A stretch of DNA of 33,129 nt, taken from contig JAKSLN010000017.1 of NCBI GenBank assembly GCA_024401165.1, positions 1 through 33,129 of the forward strand, given 5' to 3'. Source of the DNA: Bacteroidaceae bacterium (lineage in GTDB: Bacteria; Bacteroidota; Bacteroidia; Bacteroidales; Bacteroidaceae). Numbering within the stretch: the stretch's first letter is position 1; each line of letters starts with the position of its first letter. Below the pieces are notes generated by a model. The model was not told where the DNA came from, did no database searches, and saw nothing but the letters and a program-made list of their open reading frames with translations. Of the stretch, positions 1 to 7,143 are shown piece after piece. The translations under genes were made by a program, and so were the position numbers.

Positions 1-5
1 AAAGT

Positions 6-75
6 CCGACACCACATTTAGATTTTACCGACACTCTTTTATCTTCATAAGTCTGAAAAAACGTGTATCTTTGCA
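6..75 (+). promoter_or_regulatory. Promoter module copy 1 with paired CCGACAC direct repeats
   Basis: CCGACAC occurs at 6-12 and 28-34, exactly 22 bases apart. A Bacteroidetes -7 box TATCTTTG lies at 66-73, 38 bases after the start of the second repeat. Aligned without gaps to 10,698-10,772, about 50 of 75 bases agree by hand count, and the repeats and -7 box fall in the same register. No convincing -33 TTTG is visible, which suits a promoter needing an activator. The transcript would lead to the 41-residue peptide at 156 and the LRR gene at 317. The protein that binds the repeats is inferred, not shown. Confidence 0.7.
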
Positions 76-155
76 CTGTTATTCGGAAAAGAATGATGAG
101 AGGAAGCTGAAACGCTCGTCAAGGAAGTAGGCATAACATCATAATTCTTAGAAAT

Positions 156-281
156 ATGCTTTGGTTCTTGATCGGTATAGTAATAGCTGTTTTGGCTGGT
201 AGTTTCTTAATCTCTCTCCTGAAACTGGTGTTCAGCGTTATTGGCTGGATATTGTCTTTCATTTTTAGCATCTTCGGGTAA
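156..281 (+). CDS. 41-residue single-span membrane peptide, unit 1
   Basis: This small gene encodes 41 residues, starting MLWFLIGIVIAVLAGSFLIS and ending in FSIFG. Almost the whole chain is hydrophobic, with one lysine near the middle (K24), so it should span the inner membrane once or twice or lie as a hairpin. It starts 90 bases after the conserved -7 box at 66 and ends 35 bases before the LRR gene. A second peptide of exactly 41 residues, with little sequence identity but the same character, sits in the same place behind the matching promoter near 10,763. I do not recognise a family. A toxin-like, bacteriocin-like or signalling peptide are all possible; none is shown. The start ATG is the only reasonable one in frame. 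Confidence 0.6.
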   Translation: MLWFLIGIVIAVLAGSFLISLLKLVFSVIGWILSFIFSIFG

Positions 282-316
282 GTTTCATAAATACCCAATA
301 GACTTCATTTCAAAAT

Positions 317-1120
317 ATGGTTAAGACAAGAATAACAGAAGAAGACAAAGTACACATTGCATTAGCATCAATACATCATAATGTCATTTATTGCTTAAAC
401 GGTAAGCGTCTATTGAAAGTTAAGGAATCTTGCGAGCCAGAGATAATCGTGGCTGAAGGAACAGAAATTATCTGTGATGGTGCTTTTCAAGGAAACAAGA
501 ATGTAAGGAAGGTCACAATTCCATCAACGGTGCACACCATTGGGAAGTACGCTTTCAAGGATTGCGAAAATCTGCAATACATTTCCATTCCTGAGACTGT
601 CACGGAGATTCCTATGGAGTGTTTCAAAGACTGCCATAATCTTAGCCATGTAGAGTGGCACAATGGTATTACCGCTATATGGGATAGTGCTTTCGAGAAC
701 TGTTGGGCACTCCGTTCTATTTCTTTCCCTTCACAGTTGCGTAGTATCTACGATCGTGCTTTTACGCTTTCTGCTTTAGAGATATTCGAACCATCCATAG
801 CAGAAGGAGTGAAGTGCTTGATTCATGAGAGAGCGTTCTCTTTCTGCCCAAACTTGAAGAAAGCAACCTTATCACCTGGTGTCAGACTTGCTGGTATGAT
901 GTCGTTTATTTATTGTGAAGATCTGGAAGAAGTAGTCTTTACGGAAGAAGGGCAAGGTCTGCCCGGTGCTGTTGCAACCATGCTATTAGGGTGTGACAAT
1001 CTGAAGAAGATTACTGTACCTGCTTCGCAGTATGGAACAAGTTACAACTTTGACAGTAAGGATTGGGATACAGCCCAGTATGGACACTGCAACTATAATC
1101 ACCTAGTAGTAATGGTGTAA
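317..1120 (+). CDS. BspA-like leucine-rich repeat protein (LRR_5 type)
   Basis: The 267-residue protein carries repeated units of the BspA/LRR_5 kind from about residue 45 to 240, with phrases such as IICDGAFQGNKNVRKVTIPS, IGKYAFKDCENLQYISIPE and IWDSAFENCWALRSISFPS at roughly 23-residue spacing. This family forms a curved solenoid that binds other proteins, but the ligand cannot be read from sequence. No signal peptide is visible at the N-terminus, so unlike surface BspA it is probably cytoplasmic, or exported by a route not seen here. It follows the 41-residue membrane peptide and precedes a 43-residue gene by 11 bases, so all are likely one transcript from the promoter at 66. A second LRR-like protein lies at 4773 behind a related promoter. 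Confidence 0.8.
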   Translation: MVKTRITEEDKVHIALASIHHNVIYCLNGKRLLKVKESCEPEIIVAEGTEIICDGAFQGNKNVRKVTIPSTVHTIGKYAFKDCENLQYISIPETVTEIPMECFKDCHNLSHVEWHNGITAIWDSAFENCWALRSISFPSQLRSIYDRAFTLSALEIFEPSIAEGVKCLIHERAFSFCPNLKKATLSPGVRLAGMMSFIYCEDLEEVVFTEEGQGLPGAVATMLLGCDNLKKITVPASQYGTSYNFDSKDWDTAQYGHCNYNHLVVMV

Positions 1121-1131
1121 ATAAAAGGATT

Positions 1132-1263
1132 ATGACAAAAACAGAACTTGGCGACACAAGTCTGCTGAAAGCCATCAAAGACCAGTTGGAACATGGCATT
1201 GAGGACGAGTGTCCAGTAGAACCCCTTGATGAAACCCGCGCAAGACAGAAAGAATCAGAATAA
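1132..1263 (+). CDS. 43-residue hypothetical protein
   Basis: This short frame starts with MTKTELGDTSLLKAIKDQLE and ends in KESE. It begins 11 bases after the LRR gene with an AAAAGGA ribosome-binding sequence just ahead. Its stop codon is separated by one base from the ATG of the next gene at 1265, the usual sign of translational coupling. The product is small, charged, soluble and probably alpha-helical in the first half. I recognise no family. Its position between two real genes and the tight spacing are the support for calling it. Confidence 0.55.
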   Translation: MTKTELGDTSLLKAIKDQLEHGIEDECPVEPLDETRARQKESE

Positions 1264-1264
1264 T

Positions 1265-1867
1265 ATGGCAGACTGTTGCATGACTTTCATCTACATTGAA
1301 GGCGAGAAAGAAACCCTTCAACGAGTTGCAGATAAGATTAATCTTGAAGGCGGCTTGAAGAGTGATGTCTTCGCACCAATGATGTTTGAAGCAGAAGACT
1401 ATGACTTCAACCATTGTGAGGATGCACGAGTCTTTGACAATGAAGGAGAATCTGTGTTTGTCCTCTTTGTTCAACTCAATGAAGAAGAGGACACATCTCG
1501 TTGGCAGAAGACAGACTTCCCTTCTGGAGTGTATTACGAATTGCATGCGATGGATGAAGTCTATGACTGGACTAATGACATTGAAGGTAAAATTGTTAAT
1601 CGTCCTTTCTGCGTTGCCGTTATAAATGATGCTGGCGATGAGATAGAATCTCGCTTCCATACAGAAGATGAAGCAGTACAGTTTGTCAAGGATAATAACT
1701 CTGGTGTTCCAAAAGACTTGATGACTCTTGATGCTATAAACGACTTCTGCATGAGAAAAGGTCTTGAAATTCTCTGGTATTATCGTGAGACTATCATTAA
1801 TCCAGTGTGTCCTCCACGAACAACGAAGTTGATAGAATGCCTTATAGAAGCGGTAAAAAGTAGATGA
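1265..1867 (+). CDS. Hypothetical protein, probably cut short by a one-base shift
   Basis: I place the start at 1265 (MADCCMTFIYIEGEKETLQR) rather than the upstream ATG at 1226, because 1265 is one base after the stop of the preceding small gene. The product is 200 residues, acidic and soluble, with no signal peptide; I recognise no family. The frame ends at a TGA just after a run of five A (1855-1859). If one A is skipped, reading continues as VDEYDAEDYPIIYSHQ for about 70 more coding-like residues to the stop at 2070-2072. The intact protein was therefore probably about 268 residues. The shift could be a decay mutation, a sequencing error or, less likely, programmed frameshifting. Confidence 0.65.
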   Translation: MADCCMTFIYIEGEKETLQRVADKINLEGGLKSDVFAPMMFEAEDYDFNHCEDARVFDNEGESVFVLFVQLNEEEDTSRWQKTDFPSGVYYELHAMDEVYDWTNDIEGKIVNRPFCVAVINDAGDEIESRFHTEDEAVQFVKDNNSGVPKDLMTLDAINDFCMRKGLEILWYYRETIINPVCPPRTTKLIECLIEAVKSR

Positions 1868-2072
1868 ATACGATGCTGAAGATTATCCTATCATTTATTC
1901 TCACCAGGTCGGAAGTAATGAGTATGCTCATGACATCATTACGATGACGATAGAAGGTGATTCTTTAGTACCGAATACTGATCCAACCAGCAAAAGGGAA
2001 TATGATAGAATACCTCATAACTATGAAAAGTCATTGCAACTCTTGAAAGAGTCCATAAAAAGAGGGTGCTGA
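1860..2072 (+). pseudogene. Out-of-frame C-terminal part of the gene at 1265
   Basis: This open stretch has no start codon and reads as a normal acidic protein tail, VDEYDAEDYPIIYSHQVGSN and onward to LLKESIKRGC, in the frame one base off from the gene before it. The frame is closed by a TAA at 1854 on its upstream side, so it cannot be a separate long gene. It is best read as the displaced 3' end of the 1265 gene, reached by losing one A from the run at 1855-1859. Confidence 0.5.
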
Positions 2073-2159
2073 GTAGTTAGTAAAACAGACAGAATGTTAA
2101 TTATAGTTAATTATATATGATGCTTATATCTAAGGCAATAAATTTTATGAAAAAAAACG

Positions 2160-2167
2160 TACTTTTG
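2160..2167 (+). promoter_or_regulatory. Bacteroidetes -7 box for the gene at 2191
   Basis: TACTTTTG fits TAnnTTTG and is followed by CA, 24 bases ahead of the ATG at 2191. No good -33 TTTG is seen. The CCGACAC repeats of the two main promoter modules are absent here. Confidence 0.5.
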
Positions 2168-2190
2168 CAATGTAACTAATTTTAGATCTA

Positions 2191-2559
2191 ATGGAAACAA
2201 AGAAAATAAAGATTGTCGTAGTCATCAACGGAAATGATGGTAGCGTAGTGGCAACAATGCCAGCAAATGAGGTCGATGCTCTTCTCGCTCTTTACAACAA
2301 GGCTAAGGAGAGCGTGCTGCAGGGTATAGAGGAAGATGAACAATATCTTACTTTTGACCCGTGGTTAAAGGAGCAGAATGCCGACCTATACGAGAAAGCT
2401 ATGAACGAGTTCATTAGTGGTTTCAACTTCTCCCTGAATGAACCGCAAGAGGAAGACGAGTGGGAACTCCTTGAGAAATGCTATGCGCTTGAACGTGATA
2501 TGTATGGCTATTGTCTCGCTGATGATGGTAATGAGATTTACTTAGACTATTTTGAGTAA
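2191..2559 (+). CDS. Hypothetical acidic protein, 122 residues
   Basis: The product starts METKKIKIVVVINGNDGSVV, a beta-hairpin-like opening, then a helical middle (NEVDALLALYNKAKESVLQ) and a strongly acidic C-terminal half (EEDEWELLEKCYALERDM). It has no signal peptide or membrane segment. I recognise no family. It stands alone behind its own -7 box at 2160. Small acidic soluble proteins in islands of this kind are sometimes immunity proteins for toxins, but no toxin gene is visible in the window, so that is only a thought. Confidence 0.65.
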   Translation: METKKIKIVVVINGNDGSVVATMPANEVDALLALYNKAKESVLQGIEEDEQYLTFDPWLKEQNADLYEKAMNEFISGFNFSLNEPQEEDEWELLEKCYALERDMYGYCLADDGNEIYLDYFE

Positions 2560-2690
2560 GATTGTAAAACATTTATTAATTTTTTATTAATCTTTACCTT
2601 TGGAGACTATGTGGAAGATGACGATCCTGACTCCAATCCTATATTAGGCACTTTAGCTTCCTTATAACAATAACAAAAAACTTAAATTAT

Positions 2691-3203
2691 ATGTCATTTC
2701 TTGATGATAAAGAAATTGTAGATGATGTTGATGAGCAGATCGCAAAATCTGGCGAAAATCGACTTGATTACTACTTGTTGACCAGTGGTACAGTTACACA
2801 ATGGAAAGATACTGCTCAAAAACGATTCCCTAATCAGTGGGAGATGGGTCCATCCATGCAAGCAATAGGAACTTTTCCTGATATCAACAACTGGCTATAT
2901 GTTGGTGAGGATTGCTTCGAGATTGAGAAAAGCGGGGAAGATGACAATGAAATTAGACTTGTAGAGACTACAGATATAGCATGGAAGGAACTTGAATCTT
3001 CAGAGAAACCTTCACTTAGAGTCTCACTTGCACAAATTGACCCAAAGAAGCAATATAGGATCTTCACTGCTGAGGGCAAAAGACCTGCCTTAACTGGTGA
3101 CAGCAAGGTTAAGTTCCTTGGAGTCTTCACTATTGACTACATCGAGTGTATCTATCGCAATAGGATGGTATTGCGCAAGGTGAGTGACAAATTAGCATTC
3201 TAA
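2691..3203 (+). CDS. Hypothetical protein, 170 residues
   Basis: The frame opens MSFLDDKEIVDDVDEQIAKS and ends RNRMVLRKVSDKLAF. It is soluble, acidic in the first half and more basic at the end, without signal peptide, repeats or membrane segments. A TTTACCTTTGG sequence at 2593-2603 resembles a -7 box, 90 bases ahead of the start. The 130 bases between this gene and the one before also hold a short frame ending FGDYVEDDDPDSNPILG at 2667 without a start, possibly another gene remnant. I recognise no family. Confidence 0.6.
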   Translation: MSFLDDKEIVDDVDEQIAKSGENRLDYYLLTSGTVTQWKDTAQKRFPNQWEMGPSMQAIGTFPDINNWLYVGEDCFEIEKSGEDDNEIRLVETTDIAWKELESSEKPSLRVSLAQIDPKKQYRIFTAEGKRPALTGDSKVKFLGVFTIDYIECIYRNRMVLRKVSDKLAF

Positions 3204-3266
3204 TAAAAATAATACAAATGATTAACTGTGTGATTACTCAAGTGATATCCTTGCGGATTCTGGGAG

Positions 3267-3613
3267 TTGTATGACTTTACATGGATTTTTATAAAAAAGT
3301 GGCGAAACGCTTTGCTTGTGAACATTTGCGAAGCCTCATTCTCATTCAGCGATGAGGAATTTGGCAGTAACTATTGTGCTGTGGATATTCTTCATAAGCA
3401 GGGCAATGGTTATGCCATCTATGAGGTGAAGAGCAGTACAGGCAACGACACGCCAGATAAGAACATGCCCGCTGACTTGCTTAAGTATGCTCGTGACATT
3501 GCCTGCCAGAGGTGGATACTACTGCCTACAACAAGAAGTTTGAGTGTGGTCGTCTGCAGGATACATTAGCTATGGTCAAGGTTTGGGAGAAGTTGAGGGA
3601 GGTGAGTATGTAA
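3267..3613 (+). pseudogene. Degraded PD-(D/E)XK nuclease fragment (DUF2779-like)
   Basis: The clearest part reads CAVDILHKQGNGYAIYEVKS, with the Asp and the Glu-x-Lys spaced as in PD-(D/E)XK nucleases; the phrase resembles the nuclease-like core I recall from DUF2779 proteins. Coding-like text is spread over three frames: DFYKKVAKRFACEH from about 3281, the core from about 3318 to 3506, and TAYNKKFECGRLQDTLAMVK in another frame to a stop at 3611-3613. At least two shifts are needed to join them, and the rest of a normal DUF2779 protein is missing. It is therefore dead, or at most makes a short fragment of up to 100 residues. The family assignment is from memory of the motif. Confidence 0.6.
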
Positions 3614-3635
3614 AATAATAATAAAACTAACAAAA

Positions 3636-4295
3636 ATGAAAAACCCTTGGATTAATAACAGCTGGCCATGCAATGAGATGGTAGCTGCTTGTGACAAAGA
3701 TATTATCGAGAAGTTCAATCAGAAATATCCCAATGAATTGAAACTCAATCTTTGGCCAGAAGTATTTATGGGCAATCCTGATGCTCCTGTCTATTTGCTA
3801 AATGGTAACCCTGGATATAATAAGGAGGACGATAGATTTGTTAATGATCCGGATTTTATTGACGCTATTCGGAAAACTCTATCACATGATACTGACGTTT
3901 TTATGTTTTTAGAAGATACCTGGGACGACCATTCTGGCACAAAATATTGGAAGAATCACACAAAAGAATTACGAAAAATTATTAAAGACCTTGGTGGGAA
4001 ACTATTTGATATCGAGTACTTCCCATATCATTCAGAAAATCAAGAAATAATTAAGAAATCAAATCTGAAACTACCTTCTTTTGAATACTCAAATCAACTT
4101 GTAGAGAAAGCTATTAATGATGGGAAATTAATAGTCTTAATGAGAAATGCGAGCAAATGGATCGAGAGGATTCCTAATCTCCGAAATTACAAAAACGTCC
4201 TCTACCTTTCAAGTTCTTCTAATACCAGTTTAACTCCAAAGAATATAGTGAGGAAGACTAGTGCATGGGATGATTTTGTTAAAGGTCTAGAATAA
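3636..4295 (+). CDS. Hypothetical protein, 219 residues, with a nucleotide-binding-like N-terminal motif
   Basis: The protein has an early motif PVYLLNGNPGYNKEDDRF, a middle IEYFPYHSEN, and a late strand with LSSSSNTSLTPKNI. The order of a strand ending in NPGY, then FPYHS, then a polar loop near the C-terminus resembles uracil-DNA-glycosylase-like folds, but the match is loose and the typical catalytic residues cannot be assigned with confidence. There is no signal peptide or membrane segment. It begins 23 bases after the nuclease remnant and is AT-rich like its neighbours. A role in nucleic-acid processing is a guess; structure prediction would settle the fold. Confidence 0.65.
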   Translation: MKNPWINNSWPCNEMVAACDKDIIEKFNQKYPNELKLNLWPEVFMGNPDAPVYLLNGNPGYNKEDDRFVNDPDFIDAIRKTLSHDTDVFMFLEDTWDDHSGTKYWKNHTKELRKIIKDLGGKLFDIEYFPYHSENQEIIKKSNLKLPSFEYSNQLVEKAINDGKLIVLMRNASKWIERIPNLRNYKNVLYLSSSSNTSLTPKNIVRKTSAWDDFVKGLE

Positions 4296-4365
4296 CAATA
4301 ATCTGTGTTAACAACAATTAGACAACATGTCCCGCAGTAACCTACATAACAAATACATACGAAAA

Positions 4366-4411
4366 CGCTGGAAGGTCGGTCTTTGCTGCAGCAAAGGCCG
4401 ACCTTCCGGTG
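4366..4411 (+). repeat. Near-perfect 38-base palindrome inside a longer RNA-type hairpin
   Basis: Bases 4370-4407 form a palindrome centred on CTGCAG with one non-complementary pair (T4380 against G4397), which would be a G:U wobble in RNA. Pairing extends outwards to 4366 and 4411 using further G:U pairs. No T-run follows, so it is not an ordinary terminator. It lies 70 bases after the gene ending at 4295. Possible roles are RNA processing, protection of a 3' end, or a mobile-repeat remnant. Confidence 0.6.
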
Positions 4412-4434
4412 CGTAATGAGTATCGGCAGGATGA

Positions 4435-4578
4435 ATGTCTGAAGAACAAGCCTTCGAAGTTCATCTCTGCCAGATGCAGTTTGAGCAAGGTGGCATGGTT
4501 GCAAGAGTCAACATCGTTCGGTGGACACAAGATTCCGAAGAGTGGGCATCGCAAGGTCAGCGGCGTTGTGAGGGCTAA
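4435..4578 (+). CDS. Possible 47-residue protein or gene remnant
   Basis: This frame reads MSEEQAFEVHLCQMQFEQGG and ends WASQGQRRCEG, a composition more protein-like than the overlapping GTG-started frame at 4409-4624. It has no known domain. It sits between the hairpin at 4366 and the third promoter module at 4659. It may be a fragment of a longer gene, since a coding-like basic stretch continues in another frame up to about 4620. Confidence is low because the frame is short. Confidence 0.3.
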   Translation: MSEEQAFEVHLCQMQFEQGGMVARVNIVRWTQDSEEWASQGQRRCEG

Positions 4579-4658
4579 AGTGCGGGAAGAGGTGAGGCGA
4601 GAGATCGAGGATCAGGTTCATTAGTCATGTTACCCACATTCTCTGCACTAGTTGATGT

Positions 4659-4740
4659 TGTCGGCATTCCTGACGCAGCAATGTCAAATATACTGACAGA
4701 AAAAGTTTGCAATTCAAAAATACATGTATTACCTTTGCAC
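4659..4740 (+). promoter_or_regulatory. Promoter module copy 3, ahead of the LRR/LytTR operon
   Basis: A -33 TTTG at 4706-4709 and a -7 TACCTTTG at 4730-4737 are separated by 20 bases, a good Bacteroidetes promoter. Upstream are CTGACGC (4670-4676) and CTGACAG (4693-4699), 23 bases apart, with the second 37 bases ahead of the -7 box. These are close to the 22 and 38 seen in the other two modules. TGTCGG at 4659 precedes the first repeat by 11 bases, exactly as TGTCGG at 10,692 does in copy 2. The repeats are weaker here, so this copy is less certain. Confidence 0.5.
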
Positions 4741-4772
4741 CATCAAATTTATCGTTCAACTAAAAATAACAA

Positions 4773-5969
4773 ATGATAGACTCTATGCAAAAAGAAAATT
4801 TTTATATTCCTGCTGACAAGGAATGTCGATGGGGTAACGTATGGTGTGTAAAGAATGCAATCTACTGTAAAGACGAAGAAAACGGTGTTGAATGGCAATG
4901 CCGAATCATTTCGGATAACAGCGTTCGTCTATATATCACAGAGGATTGCAACAAGGGCAAATCCAATTACATCGTACCATCTTTTGTGATTGATGACGAT
5001 AATAACAGATATTCTGTAAAGGAACTTTATATCCATAGTATCTGCAAGATCAACTGGGGTACACCCAGTGTCTATATTCCAAGAGACTTAGACGATGTGT
5101 TTATTGATCCTAATCCGTCAGCAAAAGCGTTCGGTGATGTCAGGAAACCTAAAACAGCTATTTCATCCCATAATCTATTTTTTACCTATGGAATGGAAGA
5201 ACCTGAACATTTTTCTGCGGTTGATGGCACATTGTACAAGCATGATGCTGAAAACAAATTCTCAGAATTGGTTTTCTACTACGAGACGGGTAATTATACC
5301 GACCGTAAAAGCACTCCTTTAAAGGAATCATTGAAGACTATTCGCCCTGGAGCATTTAGATTGGACAATAGTAATTTAGGACCTGACGTTATTCCTCAGG
5401 GGGTAACAAAGCTATGCAAAGACACTTTCTTGAATAATGCATATAACAATCTCGATATTCAAGGCAAAGTGACAGAAATTGAGGATGGCGCATTCCCGCT
5501 GTATGCTACATTTATCAAGCTTGCCATTAACAATCATCCATCACAGTTGACCATAGGTACAGAGTTGCGAAAGCAGCTTGCAGGATACAACAGAAAAGGC
5601 GAAAGGAACGTCGGGAATCTCCAGTTTACACCATTCGAAAACGCTCATGGAAGCATCGTGTCCCCAGGTGTCGTAGAACTGCATCAGGCGATTTCACCTT
5701 ATCAAAGTGTGTTAGTTGAGGACATTAGCAGCAATGCCAATGATGGCGGTCGTATAGTGATAGATTTGTCGCAACTGAGCAAAGAATTGACCGATAAAGT
5801 AGTTTGTTTGGAATCTGTTGTATCTCCATGGTACTACTATGGTGACAAGAAACTGACTCTTACAAAGATTACCATCCTTCAGGTCGAAGGAAAAGAGCCT
5901 CTCGTTTCGTATTTAGTTTACGAACCTATAGACGAAGTAAGAAAACTGATTGCAGAGTCTCGTGAATAA
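4773..5969 (+). CDS. LRR_5-like protein, 398 residues
   Basis: The protein has degenerate leucine-rich-repeat units of the BspA type in its middle (about residues 150-260), for example ESLKTIRPGAFRLDNSNLGP and VTEIEDGAFPLYATFIKLA. The first 140 residues, rich in aromatic and acidic residues, and the last 120 residues fit no family I know. No signal peptide is visible, so a cytoplasmic place is likely, as for the LRR protein at 317. It starts 36 bases after the -7 box at 4730 and is followed after 67 bases by the LytTR-like regulator, so the two are probably co-transcribed. The pairing suggests the LRR protein may bind or sense something for the regulator, which is inference. Confidence 0.65.
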   Translation: MIDSMQKENFYIPADKECRWGNVWCVKNAIYCKDEENGVEWQCRIISDNSVRLYITEDCNKGKSNYIVPSFVIDDDNNRYSVKELYIHSICKINWGTPSVYIPRDLDDVFIDPNPSAKAFGDVRKPKTAISSHNLFFTYGMEEPEHFSAVDGTLYKHDAENKFSELVFYYETGNYTDRKSTPLKESLKTIRPGAFRLDNSNLGPDVIPQGVTKLCKDTFLNNAYNNLDIQGKVTEIEDGAFPLYATFIKLAINNHPSQLTIGTELRKQLAGYNRKGERNVGNLQFTPFENAHGSIVSPGVVELHQAISPYQSVLVEDISSNANDGGRIVIDLSQLSKELTDKVVCLESVVSPWYYYGDKKLTLTKITILQVEGKEPLVSYLVYEPIDEVRKLIAESRE

Positions 5970-6036
5970 ACAAACCACACCAAGCACTCTTACATAAATT
6001 CCTTGCTGCAACCTACATAGTAAATATAAGCGTAAG

Positions 6037-6906
6037 ATGCTCAATAACAAAGAATATGTAGATAACGAAGAGTTCCACGAGCTCAGAAGGATCAACAAAC
6101 CTATCGCCTATGCGATGTCTGCTAATATGCAGGACGCAGGCGTCTCACGCACCTTGATCTACGATGTGGAGAAAGGTGTGCATGAGGTTTTGCTAAGTAT
6201 TGGGCAAGTAGCGGAATATCTAACATCATTGAATGATGAGGTGAAGAATCTTCATTACTTGCGAGTAGGCAGATGGTATGTTGTGAATGCTGATAGTGTG
6301 CTATACGTATGTCCACAAGACAAGACTTTGATACTTGCCTATAGCGACATGTCTTACGATCATATTCAGATTAATGACATTCCTGCAGCTGCTCTGCGCA
6401 AATTGCGCGAGGAACTTCACGAGTCGCCACAACCACAAAAAATCATTCTTGGCAATGAAGACCGGGAATTTTGGTTTTATCCAAATGAGATACTCTATGC
6501 GAAAACTGAGGCTGGTAAAAAGCAGACAATAGTATTCTGTATGAATGGACAGGAATATATTGTACCATGTAGAATCGGTCAAGTTCACATGCTGCTAAAT
6601 AGGCTGACCAAAAGCAGACATCTGGATAATCGTCCAAGCAAGAGTTGTATTGTCTCTTTAGGTCGCATAGATGTGTACCATACAAGTCCTCATGAGCTTG
6701 CCTTGCTTGATGCCAAGGGTTACTTCCACCAAGTGACGGGATTGTCAAAAGAAGCATATAGGAAATACTATATTGACTATGTTGATCGTCAGCCAAAGAT
6801 TGAGGGACTTACTCATAACTTTATGGTAATGCCTCGATATCCCTTGTCGCAAACTCCAATCTTCCGCGGATGTTATTCGGATATTGTTGATTTTAGTGCA
6901 GTATAG
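6037..6906 (+). CDS. Regulator with two tandem LytTR-like regions
   Basis: The second region (about residues 140-255) has the LytTR order: a strand with WFYPNEILYAKTEAGKK, a strand NGQEYIVP, a helix, then SCIVSLGRIDVYHTSPHELA followed by LLDAKGYFHQVTGLSKEAY, where the classical family has a VN..I motif and a final strand and helix. The first region (about 45-130) repeats the end of this pattern in LHYLRVGRWYVVNADSVLYV. There is no receiver or membrane domain, so it is a soluble DNA-binding protein without a visible sensor. LytTR domains bind direct repeats about two helical turns apart; one protein with two such domains could fill both. It lies in an operon with the LRR protein, behind a promoter carrying such repeats, so self-control is likely. 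The start at 6037 is the only ATG after the upstream stop. Confidence 0.6.
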   Translation: MLNNKEYVDNEEFHELRRINKPIAYAMSANMQDAGVSRTLIYDVEKGVHEVLLSIGQVAEYLTSLNDEVKNLHYLRVGRWYVVNADSVLYVCPQDKTLILAYSDMSYDHIQINDIPAAALRKLREELHESPQPQKIILGNEDREFWFYPNEILYAKTEAGKKQTIVFCMNGQEYIVPCRIGQVHMLLNRLTKSRHLDNRPSKSCIVSLGRIDVYHTSPHELALLDAKGYFHQVTGLSKEAYRKYYIDYVDRQPKIEGLTHNFMVMPRYPLSQTPIFRGCYSDIVDFSAV

Positions 6907-6947
6907 CAGAAAGAATACCGAAGGCAAAAAATAGAACGCAATTTATT

Positions 6948-6985
6948 GAGCGCTACTTTCTTAATGAAAGTGGTGCTCTTTTTGT
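6948..6985 (+). terminator. Rho-independent terminator after the LytTR-like gene
   Basis: GAGCGCTACTTTC (6948-6960) pairs with GAAAGTGGTGCTC (6966-6978) around a five-base loop, with two G:U pairs, followed by TTTTTGT. Confidence 0.8.
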
Positions 6986-7087
6986 ATTGTAAAAAACAGA
7001 AATTCTCATGCGCAAATTATGTGAGAACATGCAGAATAGTCAGTTCGCGTCCGGACAAAGCATTTGACGGAATGGTTTTCTTGATTC

Positions 7088-7119
7088 ATTGTTCATGAAA
7101 AATGCATGTTGTACCTTTG
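7088..7119 (+). promoter_or_regulatory. Promoter of the HTH/AAA operon
   Basis: ATTG at 7088-7091 and TACCTTTG at 7112-7119 are separated by 20 bases, giving a standard Bacteroidetes promoter 25 bases ahead of the ATG at 7144. The paired CCGACAC repeats are absent, so this operon is outside the proposed regulon. Confidence 0.65.
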
Positions 7120-7143
7120 CAAAGTCAAAAAGATAAAACGATT

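Noticed and set aside
2593..2667. Short frame ending FGDYVEDDDPDSNPILG
   Set aside because: No start codon and only about 20 codons; mentioned as a possible remnant, not called.
3636..4295. Uracil-DNA glycosylase
   Set aside because: The NPGY and late polar loop are suggestive, but no catalytic motif can be placed with confidence, so the gene is left unnamed.
4409..4624. GTG-started frame of 71 codons
   Set aside because: Very basic and low in hydrophobic residues; the overlapping frame at 4435 looks more like protein. Kept only as a possible continuation.
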